Shown here: positions 24,727 through 32,839 of the stretch, piece by piece
How the letters are laid out: the number at the start of each line of letters is the position of its first letter
How positions within the stretch are numbered: position 1 is the first letter of the stretch
NCBI RefSeq assembly: GCF_048323675.1
Contig: NZ_JBLWFK010000003.1
Coordinates: 62,001-126,000, forward strand
DNA: 64,000 bases
Origin: Mangrovimicrobium sp048323675
GTDB lineage: Bacteria > Pseudomonadota > Gammaproteobacteria > Pseudomonadales > Halieaceae
Reading direction: 5' to 3'
Position numbers and translations under genes: made by a program
Notes under the pieces: model-generated
What the model saw: only the letters and a program-made list of their open reading frames with translations
Database searches by the model: none
What the model was told of the DNA's origin: nothing

Positions 24727-27408
24727 GTGAATACGCCCGCCCCCGCCGCCCTGCCCCCGGAGATTTTTGACCGCCAGTTGCTGGAAGCGGCGAGCAGCGG
24801 TCGCGAGCTCATCCAGGCCTGCAAGCAGGCGATCAGCACGGCCACCGCAGAACTGCACCGGCGCTTTCGCGCGGGCGAGGAAACCGGCCTGCTGCTGCGC
24901 CAGCGCGCGGCGTTCATGGATCAGCTGCTGGGCCTGCTGTGGGACCGCCAGTCCTTCAACGGCGGCCAGGTGGCCCTCGTCGCCGTCGGCGGCTACGGGC
25001 GCGGCGAGCTGCACCCGCACTCGGACATCGACATCCTGCTGCTCTGCGGCGAGCAGTGCGAGGGGGCCGAGGGCGGCCTGGAGCAGTTCCTCACACTGCT
25101 CTGGGATATCGGCCTGCAGGTGGGCCACTCGGTACGCACGGTACCCGAATGTGTCGAGGCTGCCCGCGGCGACCTGACCATCCTCACCAACCTGATGGAG
25201 TCCCGGGCCCTGCGCGGACCGGTGGAACTGATCGAATCGGTCTGGGAGCTTACCGGGCCCGCCCACATGTGGCCGGAGGCGGAGTTTTTCCGCGCCAAGC
25301 TGGAAGAGCAGCAGAACCGCCACCACAAATTCGCCGATACGGAATACAACCTCGAGCCCAACGTCAAAAGCTCGCCCGGGGGGCTGCGCGACCTGCAGAT
25401 CATCGGCTGGATCGCCCGGCGCCACCTCGGGGAGGATTACGAATCGAAACTGGCCTCCGCCGATTTCCTGCCCCTCGAAGACCTGAAAATCCTCCGCGAC
25501 GGCCGCGAGTTCATGTGGCGGGTGCGCTACGCACTGCACATGATCACCGACCGCGAGGAGGACCGTCTGCTGTTCGATCACCAGCGCGCCCTGGCCGACC
25601 TGTGGGGCTTCAGTAATGGCGACAGGCTGGCGGTGGAGCAGTTCATGCAGGTGTACTACCGCTGGGCGCAATCACTCGGCATGCTCAATGAAGTGATGAT
25701 CCAGAATTTCGAGCAGGCCATTTTCAGCGGCGACGGCAGTGCCGACATCACCGTGCTGAACGAGCGCTTCCAGATCCGCAACAGCTACATCGAGGCCCGG
25801 GACGAGTCTGTATTCGACGACTGGCCGCCGGCAATTCTCGAAATCTTCCTGCTGAGCGCCCAGAACGAGGCGGTCACCGGTATCGCGGCCAACACCATCG
25901 GTCTGCTGCGCGACAGCCTGCACCTGATCGACGATGAGTTCCGCGAAAACCCGCTCTGCCAGGACATGTTTCTGGAGTTCCTGCGTTCGCCCTACCGCCT
26001 GACCCGCCTGCTCAAGCGCATGACCCGCTACGGCGTGCTGGGCCGCTACATTCCCGAATTCGGCCAGATCATCGGCCAGATGCAGCACGATCTCTTCCAC
26101 GCCTACACGGTGGACGCCCACACCCTGGAAGTGATCGAGAACATGCGCCGCTTCCTGATCCCGGAGTTCGCCGAGACCTTCCCGGTAACCAGCCGGGTAG
26201 CCGCGCGGCTGCCGAAGATCGAGCTGCTCTACCTCGCCGGCCTGTTCCACGACATCGGCAAGGGCCGTGGCGGCGATCACTCGGAACTGGGCGCGGTCGA
26301 CGCCGAGAACTTCTGCAGCCGGCACCGGTTGTCCCGGCGCGACACCAACCTGGTGGTCTGGCTGGTACAGAACCACCTGGTGATGTCGGCGGTGTCCCAG
26401 CGTCGCGACATTTCCGACCCGGACGTGATCCTCCAGTTCGCCCAGCACGTGGGCGACCAGGTGCGCCTGGATTACCTGCTCTCGCTGACCGTCGCGGACA
26501 TCAACGGTACCAACCCGACCCTGTGGAACGCCTGGCGCGGCAGCCTGCTGCGCCAGCTGTTCACCGAGACCAAGCGCGCCCTGCGCCGCGGCCTGGAAAA
26601 CCCGGTAGACAAGCAGGTGTGGATCGAGGAAGCCCGCAGCCACGCCATTGACCTGCTCGAATACCGCGGCTTTACCATCGACGACATCGACAAGCTGTGG
26701 AAAGAGCGTGGCGAGGACTATTTCCTGCGGGAAAAACCCGAGGATATCGCCTGGCACACCGAGGCCATCGACGGCCACTATGACAAGAGCAAACCGCTGG
26801 TGCTGATTCGCTCCAGCATCGATTCCAGCGTCGCCAACACCACGCAGATTTTCATCCACGCGCAGTCCACGCCCCAGTTGTTCTCCCGGGTGTGCGCGCA
26901 GCTGGAGCAGCTGGACCTGTCGATCTACGATGCGCGTATCTACAACGCCAACGACGGCATGACCCTGGATACCTTTTTCGTCCTCGGCTCCGACGGCAAG
27001 TCCATTGCCCTCGACACCGCGCGACTGGACTACATCCGGGCTACCCTCGCCAGGGAGCTGACCAAGGAGTACGACGGCGCCCCGGATACCGTGCACCGCC
27101 GCACCCCGCGCCGTCACCGCTCCTTCGCCATGCCGACGGAAACCAGCATGACGGTGGACGAAATCAAGAACTACTCGGTTCTCGAAGTGCATTCCCCGGA
27201 TCGCCCGGGCCTGCTCGCCCGCATCGGCCGGATCTTCGTCAAATTCGGCATCGAGCTGCAGGCGGCAAAAATCCAGACCCTCGGCGAACGCGTGGAAGAC
27301 GTGTTCTTCATCACCGACGGCGACGAACAACCCATTACCGACCCCGAGCGTTGCGCCGCCCTGCAACAGGCGATCCGCGAGGAACTCGACGAACTGGTCG
27401 CAGCCTGA
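24727..27408 (+). CDS. glnD: PII uridylyltransferase / uridylyl-removing enzyme
   Basis: An 893-residue bifunctional nitrogen sensor that uridylylates PII when glutamine is low and removes UMP when it is high. Domains in order are: nucleotidyltransferase with GGYGRGELHPHSDIDILLL (about 95), a helical GlnD linker, the HD hydrolase with LFHDIGKGRGGDHSELG (about 510), and two ACT domains at the C-terminus (LVLIRSSIDSSVANTTQIFI and YSVLEVHSPDRPGLLARIGR). GTG at 24727 is chosen because map ends at 24718; the longer frame would overlap map heavily. It is followed 14 nt later by dapC. Confidence 0.95.
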   Translation: MNTPAPAALPPEIFDRQLLEAASSGRELIQACKQAISTATAELHRRFRAGEETGLLLRQRAAFMDQLLGLLWDRQSFNGGQVALVAVGGYGRGELHPHSDIDILLLCGEQCEGAEGGLEQFLTLLWDIGLQVGHSVRTVPECVEAARGDLTILTNLMESRALRGPVELIESVWELTGPAHMWPEAEFFRAKLEEQQNRHHKFADTEYNLEPNVKSSPGGLRDLQIIGWIARRHLGEDYESKLASADFLPLEDLKILRDGREFMWRVRYALHMITDREEDRLLFDHQRALADLWGFSNGDRLAVEQFMQVYYRWAQSLGMLNEVMIQNFEQAIFSGDGSADITVLNERFQIRNSYIEARDESVFDDWPPAILEIFLLSAQNEAVTGIAANTIGLLRDSLHLIDDEFRENPLCQDMFLEFLRSPYRLTRLLKRMTRYGVLGRYIPEFGQIIGQMQHDLFHAYTVDAHTLEVIENMRRFLIPEFAETFPVTSRVAARLPKIELLYLAGLFHDIGKGRGGDHSELGAVDAENFCSRHRLSRRDTNLVVWLVQNHLVMSAVSQRRDISDPDVILQFAQHVGDQVRLDYLLSLTVADINGTNPTLWNAWRGSLLRQLFTETKRALRRGLENPVDKQVWIEEARSHAIDLLEYRGFTIDDIDKLWKERGEDYFLREKPEDIAWHTEAIDGHYDKSKPLVLIRSSIDSSVANTTQIFIHAQSTPQLFSRVCAQLEQLDLSIYDARIYNANDGMTLDTFFVLGSDGKSIALDTARLDYIRATLARELTKEYDGAPDTVHRRTPRRHRSFAMPTETSMTVDEIKNYSVLEVHSPDRPGLLARIGRIFVKFGIELQAAKIQTLGERVEDVFFITDGDEQPITDPERCAALQQAIREELDELVAA

Positions 27409-27422
27409 ATCCACGGAAAACC

Positions 27423-28613
27423 ATGAACCCGGATCTCGACAAACTCCAGCCCTACCCCTTTGAAAAACTGCGCCAGCTGTTCGCCGATCTCGAGGCTCCC
27501 ACGGCCAAGTCGGCCATTGCGCTCTCCATCGGCGAACCCAAACACCCGGCGCCGCGCTTCGTCCTGCAATCGCTGCAGCAGAACCTGGACAAGCTCTCCC
27601 AGTACCCGCTGAGTCGCGGCACGGCAAAACTGCGCAGCACCATCGGCCACTGGCTGGAAAAGCGTTTTGCGCTGCCGGAAATCGACCCGGAATGCCAGGT
27701 GCTGCCGGTCAACGGCACCCGCGAGGCCCTGTTTGCCTTCGCCCAGGCGGTAGTGGAGCGCAAACCCGGTGCGCTGGTGCTCTCCCCCAACCCCTTCTAC
27801 CAGATCTACGAGGGCGCCGCGCTGCTGGCGGGCGCGCGCACGGGGTTTATCAACTGTACCGAAGCCACCGGTTACCTGCCGGATTTTGACAGTGTCAGCG
27901 ACGACCAATGGCGCGACTGCCAGCTGTTGTACATCTGCAGCCCCGGCAACCCGACCGGCGCGGTAATCCCGATGGAACGGCTGCAGTGGCTGATTGGCAA
28001 GGCCCGCGAGTTCGACTTCGTGATTGCCTCAGACGAGTGCTACTCGGAAATCTACTTCGACGAGAGCGCGCCTCCGCCCGGCCTGCTGCAGGCCTGCGCC
28101 GCCATGGGCGCAACGGATTTTCGCAACTGTGTGGTGTTCCACAGCCTGTCCAAGCGCTCCAACCTGCCCGGCCTGCGTTCGGGCTTCGTCGCCGGCGATG
28201 CCGACATACTCGAGCGTTTCGCCCTGTACCGCACCTACCACGGCTGCGCCATGCCGCCGCACCACCAGGTCGCCAGCATCGCCGCGTGGCAGGATGAATC
28301 CCACGTCGTGCAGAACCGCCTGCGCTACCGGGAAAAATTCGAGGCGGTGCTCGGCATTCTCGACGGGGTGCTGGAGGTCGGCATGCCCGACGCCGGTTTC
28401 TACCTCTGGCCGCTTACCCCGATGCCGGCTACCGAATTTGCCCGCGAACTGTTCGCCCGGGAACACATCACCGTGCTGCCCGGCTGTTACCTCGCCCGCG
28501 ACACCGGTGAAGGCAACCCCGCGGACTACCGGGTGCGCATGGCGCTGGTCGCGGATATCGCCCAGTGCGTGGAAGCAGCCGGGCGCATCAAACGCTACCT
28601 GGAAAGCCGCTAG
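27423..28613 (+). CDS. dapC: N-succinyldiaminopimelate aminotransferase
   Basis: A 396-residue class I/II PLP aminotransferase of the DapC type, acting in lysine and peptidoglycan diaminopimelate synthesis. It starts MNPDLDKLQPYPFEKLRQLF with LSIGEPKHPAPRFV, typical of proteobacterial DapC. The nucleotide-fold part has SPGNPTGAV and ASDECYSEIYFDE. The PLP lysine lies in SLSKRSNLPGLRSGF. The glnD-dapC pairing is standard in gammaproteobacteria and supports the call over a generic aminotransferase. Confidence 0.92.
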   Translation: MNPDLDKLQPYPFEKLRQLFADLEAPTAKSAIALSIGEPKHPAPRFVLQSLQQNLDKLSQYPLSRGTAKLRSTIGHWLEKRFALPEIDPECQVLPVNGTREALFAFAQAVVERKPGALVLSPNPFYQIYEGAALLAGARTGFINCTEATGYLPDFDSVSDDQWRDCQLLYICSPGNPTGAVIPMERLQWLIGKAREFDFVIASDECYSEIYFDESAPPPGLLQACAAMGATDFRNCVVFHSLSKRSNLPGLRSGFVAGDADILERFALYRTYHGCAMPPHHQVASIAAWQDESHVVQNRLRYREKFEAVLGILDGVLEVGMPDAGFYLWPLTPMPATEFARELFAREHITVLPGCYLARDTGEGNPADYRVRMALVADIAQCVEAAGRIKRYLESR

Positions 28614-28620
28614 TCCCACC

Positions 28621-29274
28621 ATGCTGAAAGCCGCACGCGTCGACTACGTCCTGCACAAACTGCAGGAGCTGTACCCGGAAACCCCGATCCCGCTCGATCA
28701 CAGCGACCCTTTCACCCTGCTGGTGGCGGTCCTGCTGAGCGCCCAGTGCACCGACGAGCGGGTCAACCAGGTCACTCCGGCGCTGTTCGCCCTCGCCGAC
28801 AATCCCCGCGACATGGCGCAGCAGGACGTGGACGCCATCCAGCAGATCATCCGCCCCTGCGGCCTGTCGCCGCAGAAATCGAAAGCCATCAAGCGGCTCA
28901 GCGAGATACTGGTCGAACAGTACGACGGCGAAGTACCGCAGGATATGGAAGCGCTGGAGCAACTGCCGGGGGTCGGCCACAAGACCGCCAGCGTGGTCAT
29001 GTCCCAGGCCTTCGGCGTGCCCGCGTTCCCGGTGGACACCCACATTCACCGCCTCGCCCAGCGCTGGGGCCTGTCCTCCGGCAAGAGCGTGGTGCAGACA
29101 GAGCGGGACCTGAAACGCCTGTTTCCCGAAGACGCGTGGAACCGGTTGCACCTGCAGATCATCTACTACGGGCGCGAGTACTGCACGGCCCGGGGCTGTG
29201 ATGGCCGGGTCTGCGAGATCTGCCGCACCTGCTACCCCGAGCGCAAGCACCCGAAGAAAACCCGCAAGGCCTGA
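28621..29274 (+). CDS. nth: Endonuclease III (with unusual cluster cysteines)
   Basis: A 217-residue DNA glycosylase/AP lyase that removes oxidized pyrimidines. The helix-hairpin-helix with catalytic Lys is LEQLPGVGHKTASVVMSQAF, and the catalytic Asp follows in FPVDTHIHRLAQRWG. The C-terminal cysteines are spaced C-x4-C-x4-C-x2-C-x2-C in YCTARGCDGRVCEICRTC, instead of the C-x6-C-x2-C-x5-C that holds the [4Fe-4S] cluster in E. coli Nth, so the cluster may be altered or absent. The ATG at 28621 begins MLKAARVDYVLHKLQELYPE; it is 7 nt after dapC and likely in the same operon. Confidence 0.93.
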   Translation: MLKAARVDYVLHKLQELYPETPIPLDHSDPFTLLVAVLLSAQCTDERVNQVTPALFALADNPRDMAQQDVDAIQQIIRPCGLSPQKSKAIKRLSEILVEQYDGEVPQDMEALEQLPGVGHKTASVVMSQAFGVPAFPVDTHIHRLAQRWGLSSGKSVVQTERDLKRLFPEDAWNRLHLQIIYYGREYCTARGCDGRVCEICRTCYPERKHPKKTRKA

Positions 29275-29315
29275 GAGCACTGCTGGACCGCGGTGTTCTA
29301 CAAGTAACCGGTAAA

Positions 29316-29350
29316 CCCGGGGCACGCAATGGTCCCGACCACACCCCGGG
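29316..29350. terminator. Stem-loop between convergent genes nth and LEH-like gene
   Basis: CCCGGGG (29316-29322) pairs with CCCCGGG (29344-29350), and inside it TGGTC-CC-GACCA forms a second short stem. It lies just after nth and overlaps the end of the facing gene's spacer, fitting a bidirectional terminator, but no T-tract is present. Confidence 0.4.
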
Positions 29351-29356
29351 GGAAGA

Positions 29357-29752
29357 TTATTCCGCCGCGCTCAGCTGCTCGGCCTCCCGCACATCGAAGT
29401 AGTCGCGCCACGCGCGAATCCGCCCGTCTTCAATCTCCAGCACCCCGACCACCAGCGGCGCCGACAGCTCCTCGCCGGCGTCGTTGTAGAGACGATCGAT
29501 GCGCTCGGTAAACACCTTGTTGCCGTCGGCCGCTATCGCCAGCATTTCCACCTCGACCGAGGCGATGCCCATGTCCTCGTGGAACTGACTGACCAGCGCC
29601 ACCGCCTCCTCGACACCGGTGGTCGTCGCCAGGCCGACATTGTCCCAGACCGTATCGGGGAAAAAGTACGCGCGGATCGCGTCGTACATGCCCTCGTTAC
29701 CCTGGTTGAACCGGATAAAAAATTCTTCCACCACTTCTACTGCCGTAGCCAT
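29357..29752 (-). CDS. Limonene-1,2-epoxide hydrolase-like protein
   Basis: A 131-residue NTF2-fold protein. It has the LEH arrangement of catalytic residues: an Arg-x-Asp pair in TERIDRLYND and a second Asp in IRAWRDYFDVRE, matching the Asp-Arg-Asp triad of Rhodococcus limonene epoxide hydrolase. The N-terminal VVEEFFIRFNQG fits the same family. Such enzymes hydrolyse terpene or steroid-like epoxides to diols. Start ATG at 29752 gives the family length; the upstream extension is rejected. It diverges from a short-chain dehydrogenase, suggesting a shared regulatory region and pathway. Confidence 0.75.
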   Translation of the reverse strand: MATAVEVVEEFFIRFNQGNEGMYDAIRAYFFPDTVWDNVGLATTTGVEEAVALVSQFHEDMGIASVEVEMLAIAADGNKVFTERIDRLYNDAGEELSAPLVVGVLEIEDGRIRAWRDYFDVREAEQLSAAE

Positions 29753-29945
29753 CCTTGTACCTCGTCGCGTTATTGTCGTTTTATCGCTGCTTGCAGCTGC
29801 ACCAATGTAAGCACAGTCCCCGGGAGCACTGACAGACTGCAGCCCGCGAATCTGCCGGCCTGGAGCAGCCGGATCGCCTGCGCCGTCAATTGCAATCACT
29901 TGACCATGCAAAACCCAGTTTCCCATAATGACCTTGAGCGGTATA

Positions 29946-29957
29946 CCTCGCGCGAGG
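29946..29957. promoter_or_regulatory. Palindrome in the LEH/SDR divergent promoter region
   Basis: CCTCGCGCGAGG is a perfect 12-bp palindrome in the 249-nt region between the two divergent starts, about 45 nt before the dehydrogenase ATG. It is a possible operator; no binding protein is identifiable. The rest of the region shows no gene. Confidence 0.35.
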
Positions 29958-30001
29958 CAATCCGTTCAAACCGGACACATAATATTAACGAGGGTTGGTC
30001 A

Positions 30002-30847
30002 ATGTCCCAGGAACTGGCAGGAAAAGTAGCGATCATCACCGGCGGTGCCAGCGGCATCGGCCGCGCCACCGTGGAGTTGTTCGTCGCCGAAGGCGCGAAC
30101 GTCATCATCGCCGACATCGACAGCGCAGGCGGCCAGGCCCTCGCCAACAGCCTCGGGCCCGCCGCGCGCTTCCAGCGCGCCGACGTCACCTCCGCGGACG
30201 ACCTGCGCGCACTGGTTGACACCGCCGACCGCGAGTTCGGCGGTCTCGACGTGATGTACAACAATGCCGGCATCTCCTGCGCACCCTACCTGCGCTTCGT
30301 CGACGACGAACTCAAGGATTTCCAGCGGGTAATGGAGGTCAACGTCCTCGGCGTCATGCTCGGCTGCCAGGTCGCCGCGCGCTACATGGCGGAGCACGGC
30401 GGCGGCTCCATCATCAACACCGCCTCGATGGGCGGCGCCCTCCCCGGCTGGGGCGTGGTCCCCTACCGCGCCTCCAAGGCCGCGGTCATCCACTTCACCA
30501 AGTGCGCGGCCATCGACTTCGGCAGCTACGGGGTGCGGGTGAACTGCATCAACCCGGGACAGATCATGACTGAAATGTCGCCCTTCCCGGAACCGGGCAT
30601 GTCGGAGGCGACGATTTCCCGTATCAAGGACGCCCTGGTGGAGCCGATGACCGCCAACCAGCCACTGAAGGTGCTGGGCAGCCCGGAGGATATCGCCCAG
30701 GCGGCGGTGTACCTGGCGAGCGACCGTTCGCGGTTTGTCACGGGGACGGAACTGAATGTCGATGGGGGGCACAGTGCGGGGGACGGGGTGAACCACCTGG
30801 CGGCGATTATGGCGGCGCGGCAGGGGGCGATTGAGGCGGGGGACTAG
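30002..30847 (+). CDS. Short-chain dehydrogenase/reductase
   Basis: A 281-residue classical SDR. The cofactor loop is TGGASGIG (about 13-20), and an Asp at the end of strand 2 (IIADID) indicates NAD preference. NNAG is at 87-90, and the catalytic Ser142, Tyr155 and Lys159 lie in NTASMGG and PYRASKAAVIHF. It ends with the usual FVTGTELNVDGGHSAG. A GAGGG ribosome site precedes the ATG at 30002. Such enzymes oxidize or reduce secondary alcohols; the neighbourhood suggests a hydroxysteroid or terpene alcohol substrate, which is inference. Confidence 0.88.
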   Translation: MSQELAGKVAIITGGASGIGRATVELFVAEGANVIIADIDSAGGQALANSLGPAARFQRADVTSADDLRALVDTADREFGGLDVMYNNAGISCAPYLRFVDDELKDFQRVMEVNVLGVMLGCQVAARYMAEHGGGSIINTASMGGALPGWGVVPYRASKAAVIHFTKCAAIDFGSYGVRVNCINPGQIMTEMSPFPEPGMSEATISRIKDALVEPMTANQPLKVLGSPEDIAQAAVYLASDRSRFVTGTELNVDGGHSAGDGVNHLAAIMAARQGAIEAGD

Positions 30848-30946
30848 TCTGTACCCTGAGTGGTCTCTTCCCTGGATTAGGGTGATTACGGAGCTTTTGG
30901 CTTAGTTTCGAACGGCGGAAAAGCGGCAGTTTCGGTGCCTGTCTGA

Positions 30947-31048
30947 ACACGGGATATGGGGTGCCGAAAAACGCAAAAGCACCATCCATGGCAGCTCGGC
31001 CTCGGCCATCCATGGCCTCGGACGTTTTCCGCACCCCATATCCCGTGT
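30947..31048 (+). repeat. Structured intergenic hairpin element, copy D (class 2)
   Basis: An 18-bp perfect outer stem (30947-30964 with 31031-31048) continues, after a mismatch, through GAAAA/TTTTC pairs. The centre matches copy B: CGAAAAACGCAAAAGC, CCA-TCCA-TGG, AGCTCGGCCTCGG and P3 GGCCA-TCCA-TGGCC, then CTCGGACG. The outer stem sequence is different from B's. Confidence 0.84.
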
Positions 31049-31260
31049 CCAGCCCTCCGTTGAAGCGCGATTCAGATTTCCACTCCGCCAAAAGAACCTG
31101 TAATTGAGCGGGAAAGCCCCGATCATATTTACGTACTTCGGAACAAAAGGTTGATCCCACCCCGCCCATTTTGTCCTCTGCCATAGAAGCGGAACACAAG
31201 AGTTTTGTTTTAAGGAAAAAGTCTCTGAGCAATCGAGCTCGTGCCCAAGAAGGACAAAGA

Positions 31261-31361
31261 TGCCTGTAGACCTTGGCGGGGCGTCCGAGGCCATGGATGG
31301 CCGAGGCCGAGCCTGCACATGGATGTGCGCTTTTTGGCGGTCCCGCCGAGGGCTACAGGCA
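31261..31361 (-). repeat. Structured intergenic hairpin element, copy E (class 1, reversed)
   Basis: The minus strand carries the class 1 centre CGGGACCGCCAAAAAGCG, P2 GCACA-TCCA-TGTGC, AGGCTCGGCCTCGG, P3 GGCCA-TCCA-TGGCC and CTCGGACGCCCCG. Outer arms (31261-31280 with 31342-31361) pair with two mismatches. It faces copy D. Confidence 0.82.
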
Positions 31362-31413
31362 GCTTTGGCCGGCTACGGAGTCCCATCCGTCCAGAGGAGG
31401 TAAAACTGGACAC

Positions 31414-32706
31414 CTACTTCGTGGTGAGAAACTCCAGCACCCGCCCATAATCGTAACCCCGCCAGAAATTCAGGAAGTTACTCATAATCACCAGTTGGTT
31501 CCGCGCACTCTCCCGGTTGGCCAGCCGCGGATCAGTGCGGTCCTGCACCTCCGCCAGGTCCGGCACCATCGACAGGATCAGCGGCGGCGCATCAAGCATC
31601 CAGGCCAGCCCCATCTCGCCGATATACAGCGCCAGGTGCAGGTGCAGCAACTCGACATCCAGTTTCGGGCCACCGGCAGACTCGAACTCGGCGACAAAGA
31701 TCGCCAGCAGTTCGTCGAGATGGGCATTCCACAGGTCGGTTTCCGCCGCGCTGAGGCAGCCCCAGAGCGCCATGGCCAGGTTCATCTGGCTGACATTGCC
31801 CCAGTCCAGCAGGCCGCACTCCACCGCGCCATCCTCATCGCGCCAGAACCAGGCGTTGTCGATATTGGCGTTCCAGTGGCACAGGGCGATCAGGTCCGGG
31901 TGGGACATCAGCTCCTTGCGCACGGCAGGCAGCATCTGCTGGAAGCGCGGCGCCTGGTCCGCAAGCTGGGCGATAAAGGCCTCGTCGCGGATCTGCGCCG
32001 GCAGGAGATGGGCGTAGGTCTTCGCGAACTCCGCGTAGCGCGCCACGCGCCGGCCGATCTGCTCTGGGCTGTAGGCGTTGCGGGCGCTGACATCGAGTTT
32101 TTCCGGTTCGAAGGGAAAGTAGCGCTCGACGTCACTGGAGAGTTTGCCCGCCTTGTGGGTCCCGGCGAGGCGGCCCAGAGCGCGAATAATGGCCCGGTAG
32201 TGGCCGATCTGGTCGGGCATCAGGTAGTCGAGGCATTTGCCGTAGTGGGGTTCGACGCCGTTTTCGCCGAACACCGCGCGCTGGGTGATCAGGATGCCGG
32301 TGCCGGTTTCCGCGTGAAAATCGGAGAAATAACATTTCGCCACGGCAATGGGGAAGTTCGGGTCGCGGGAAAGCAGTGCGAAGCGCACTTCCAGTTCCAT
32401 CTGGATGCGCGCAGCGTCGCGCCGCTCGCTATCGAAATCCCGGGAGAACTTGACGAACAGCTGGCGGTGCAGGCCGGGCTCGTCGCGCGCGTACTCCACA
32501 CCGAGAAACAGCTTTTTACCGGTGCTGCCACCGGGACAGTCGCGGAATTCAGTGATGTGGGTGACCGCGTTGTCCGCCGCGATGGCGCCGGCAGCGCGGA
32601 AGGCGCGGGTCAGGAAATCAGGGCCGCCCTGCTCCAGGGATTGCGGATGCGCTGGCAGGTCCAGCCCCAGCATGTCGCCGCGAATCCAATCAATGGGTGC
32701 TACCAA
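31414..32706 (-). CDS. Phosphotransferase-fold (APH family) protein with altered catalytic loop
   Basis: A 430-residue protein of the aminoglycoside-phosphotransferase/kinase-like fold. The metal-binding Asp is kept in GLLDWGN (Asp301), but the catalytic loop reads CHWNANIDNAW, with Asn279 where the family has the catalytic Asp of HGDxxxxN. It may therefore be an inactive or atypical kinase. TTG at 32706 is chosen because GAGGAG lies 8 nt upstream and the longer frame has no ribosome site. The neighbour upstream on the same strand is a fused acyl-CoA dehydrogenase; such pairs are frequent in CoA-ester and steroid catabolic clusters. Its substrate is unknown. Confidence 0.75.
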   Translation of the reverse strand: MVAPIDWIRGDMLGLDLPAHPQSLEQGGPDFLTRAFRAAGAIAADNAVTHITEFRDCPGGSTGKKLFLGVEYARDEPGLHRQLFVKFSRDFDSERRDAARIQMELEVRFALLSRDPNFPIAVAKCYFSDFHAETGTGILITQRAVFGENGVEPHYGKCLDYLMPDQIGHYRAIIRALGRLAGTHKAGKLSSDVERYFPFEPEKLDVSARNAYSPEQIGRRVARYAEFAKTYAHLLPAQIRDEAFIAQLADQAPRFQQMLPAVRKELMSHPDLIALCHWNANIDNAWFWRDEDGAVECGLLDWGNVSQMNLAMALWGCLSAAETDLWNAHLDELLAIFVAEFESAGGPKLDVELLHLHLALYIGEMGLAWMLDAPPLILSMVPDLAEVQDRTDPRLANRESARNQLVIMSNFLNFWRGYDYGRVLEFLTTK

Positions 32707-32839
32707 ACTGCCTGCTCCTCTGCTGTCCTGCCGGCACTGCGCCGAAAAACGAAGGGGCACTATAAACAGTGAACCGGCCGATGAGAACCGGCGGCCACTG
32801 CGCATGGCCGCCGGGTTCAACTGGGAATGCGGCTGGAGA

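Larger units (their letters stand above)
30848..31413. other. Convergent intergenic region with two hairpin elements
   Basis: The 566-nt gap between the SDR gene and the facing phosphotransferase gene holds elements D and E in opposite orientation, about 212 nt apart. Outside them it is AT-richer and I see no gene or RNA. Confidence 0.6.

Noticed and set aside
25672..27627. A 651-codon open frame on the minus strand opposite glnD
   Set aside because: glnD has all expected domains across this region; the antisense frame has biased composition and no family features.
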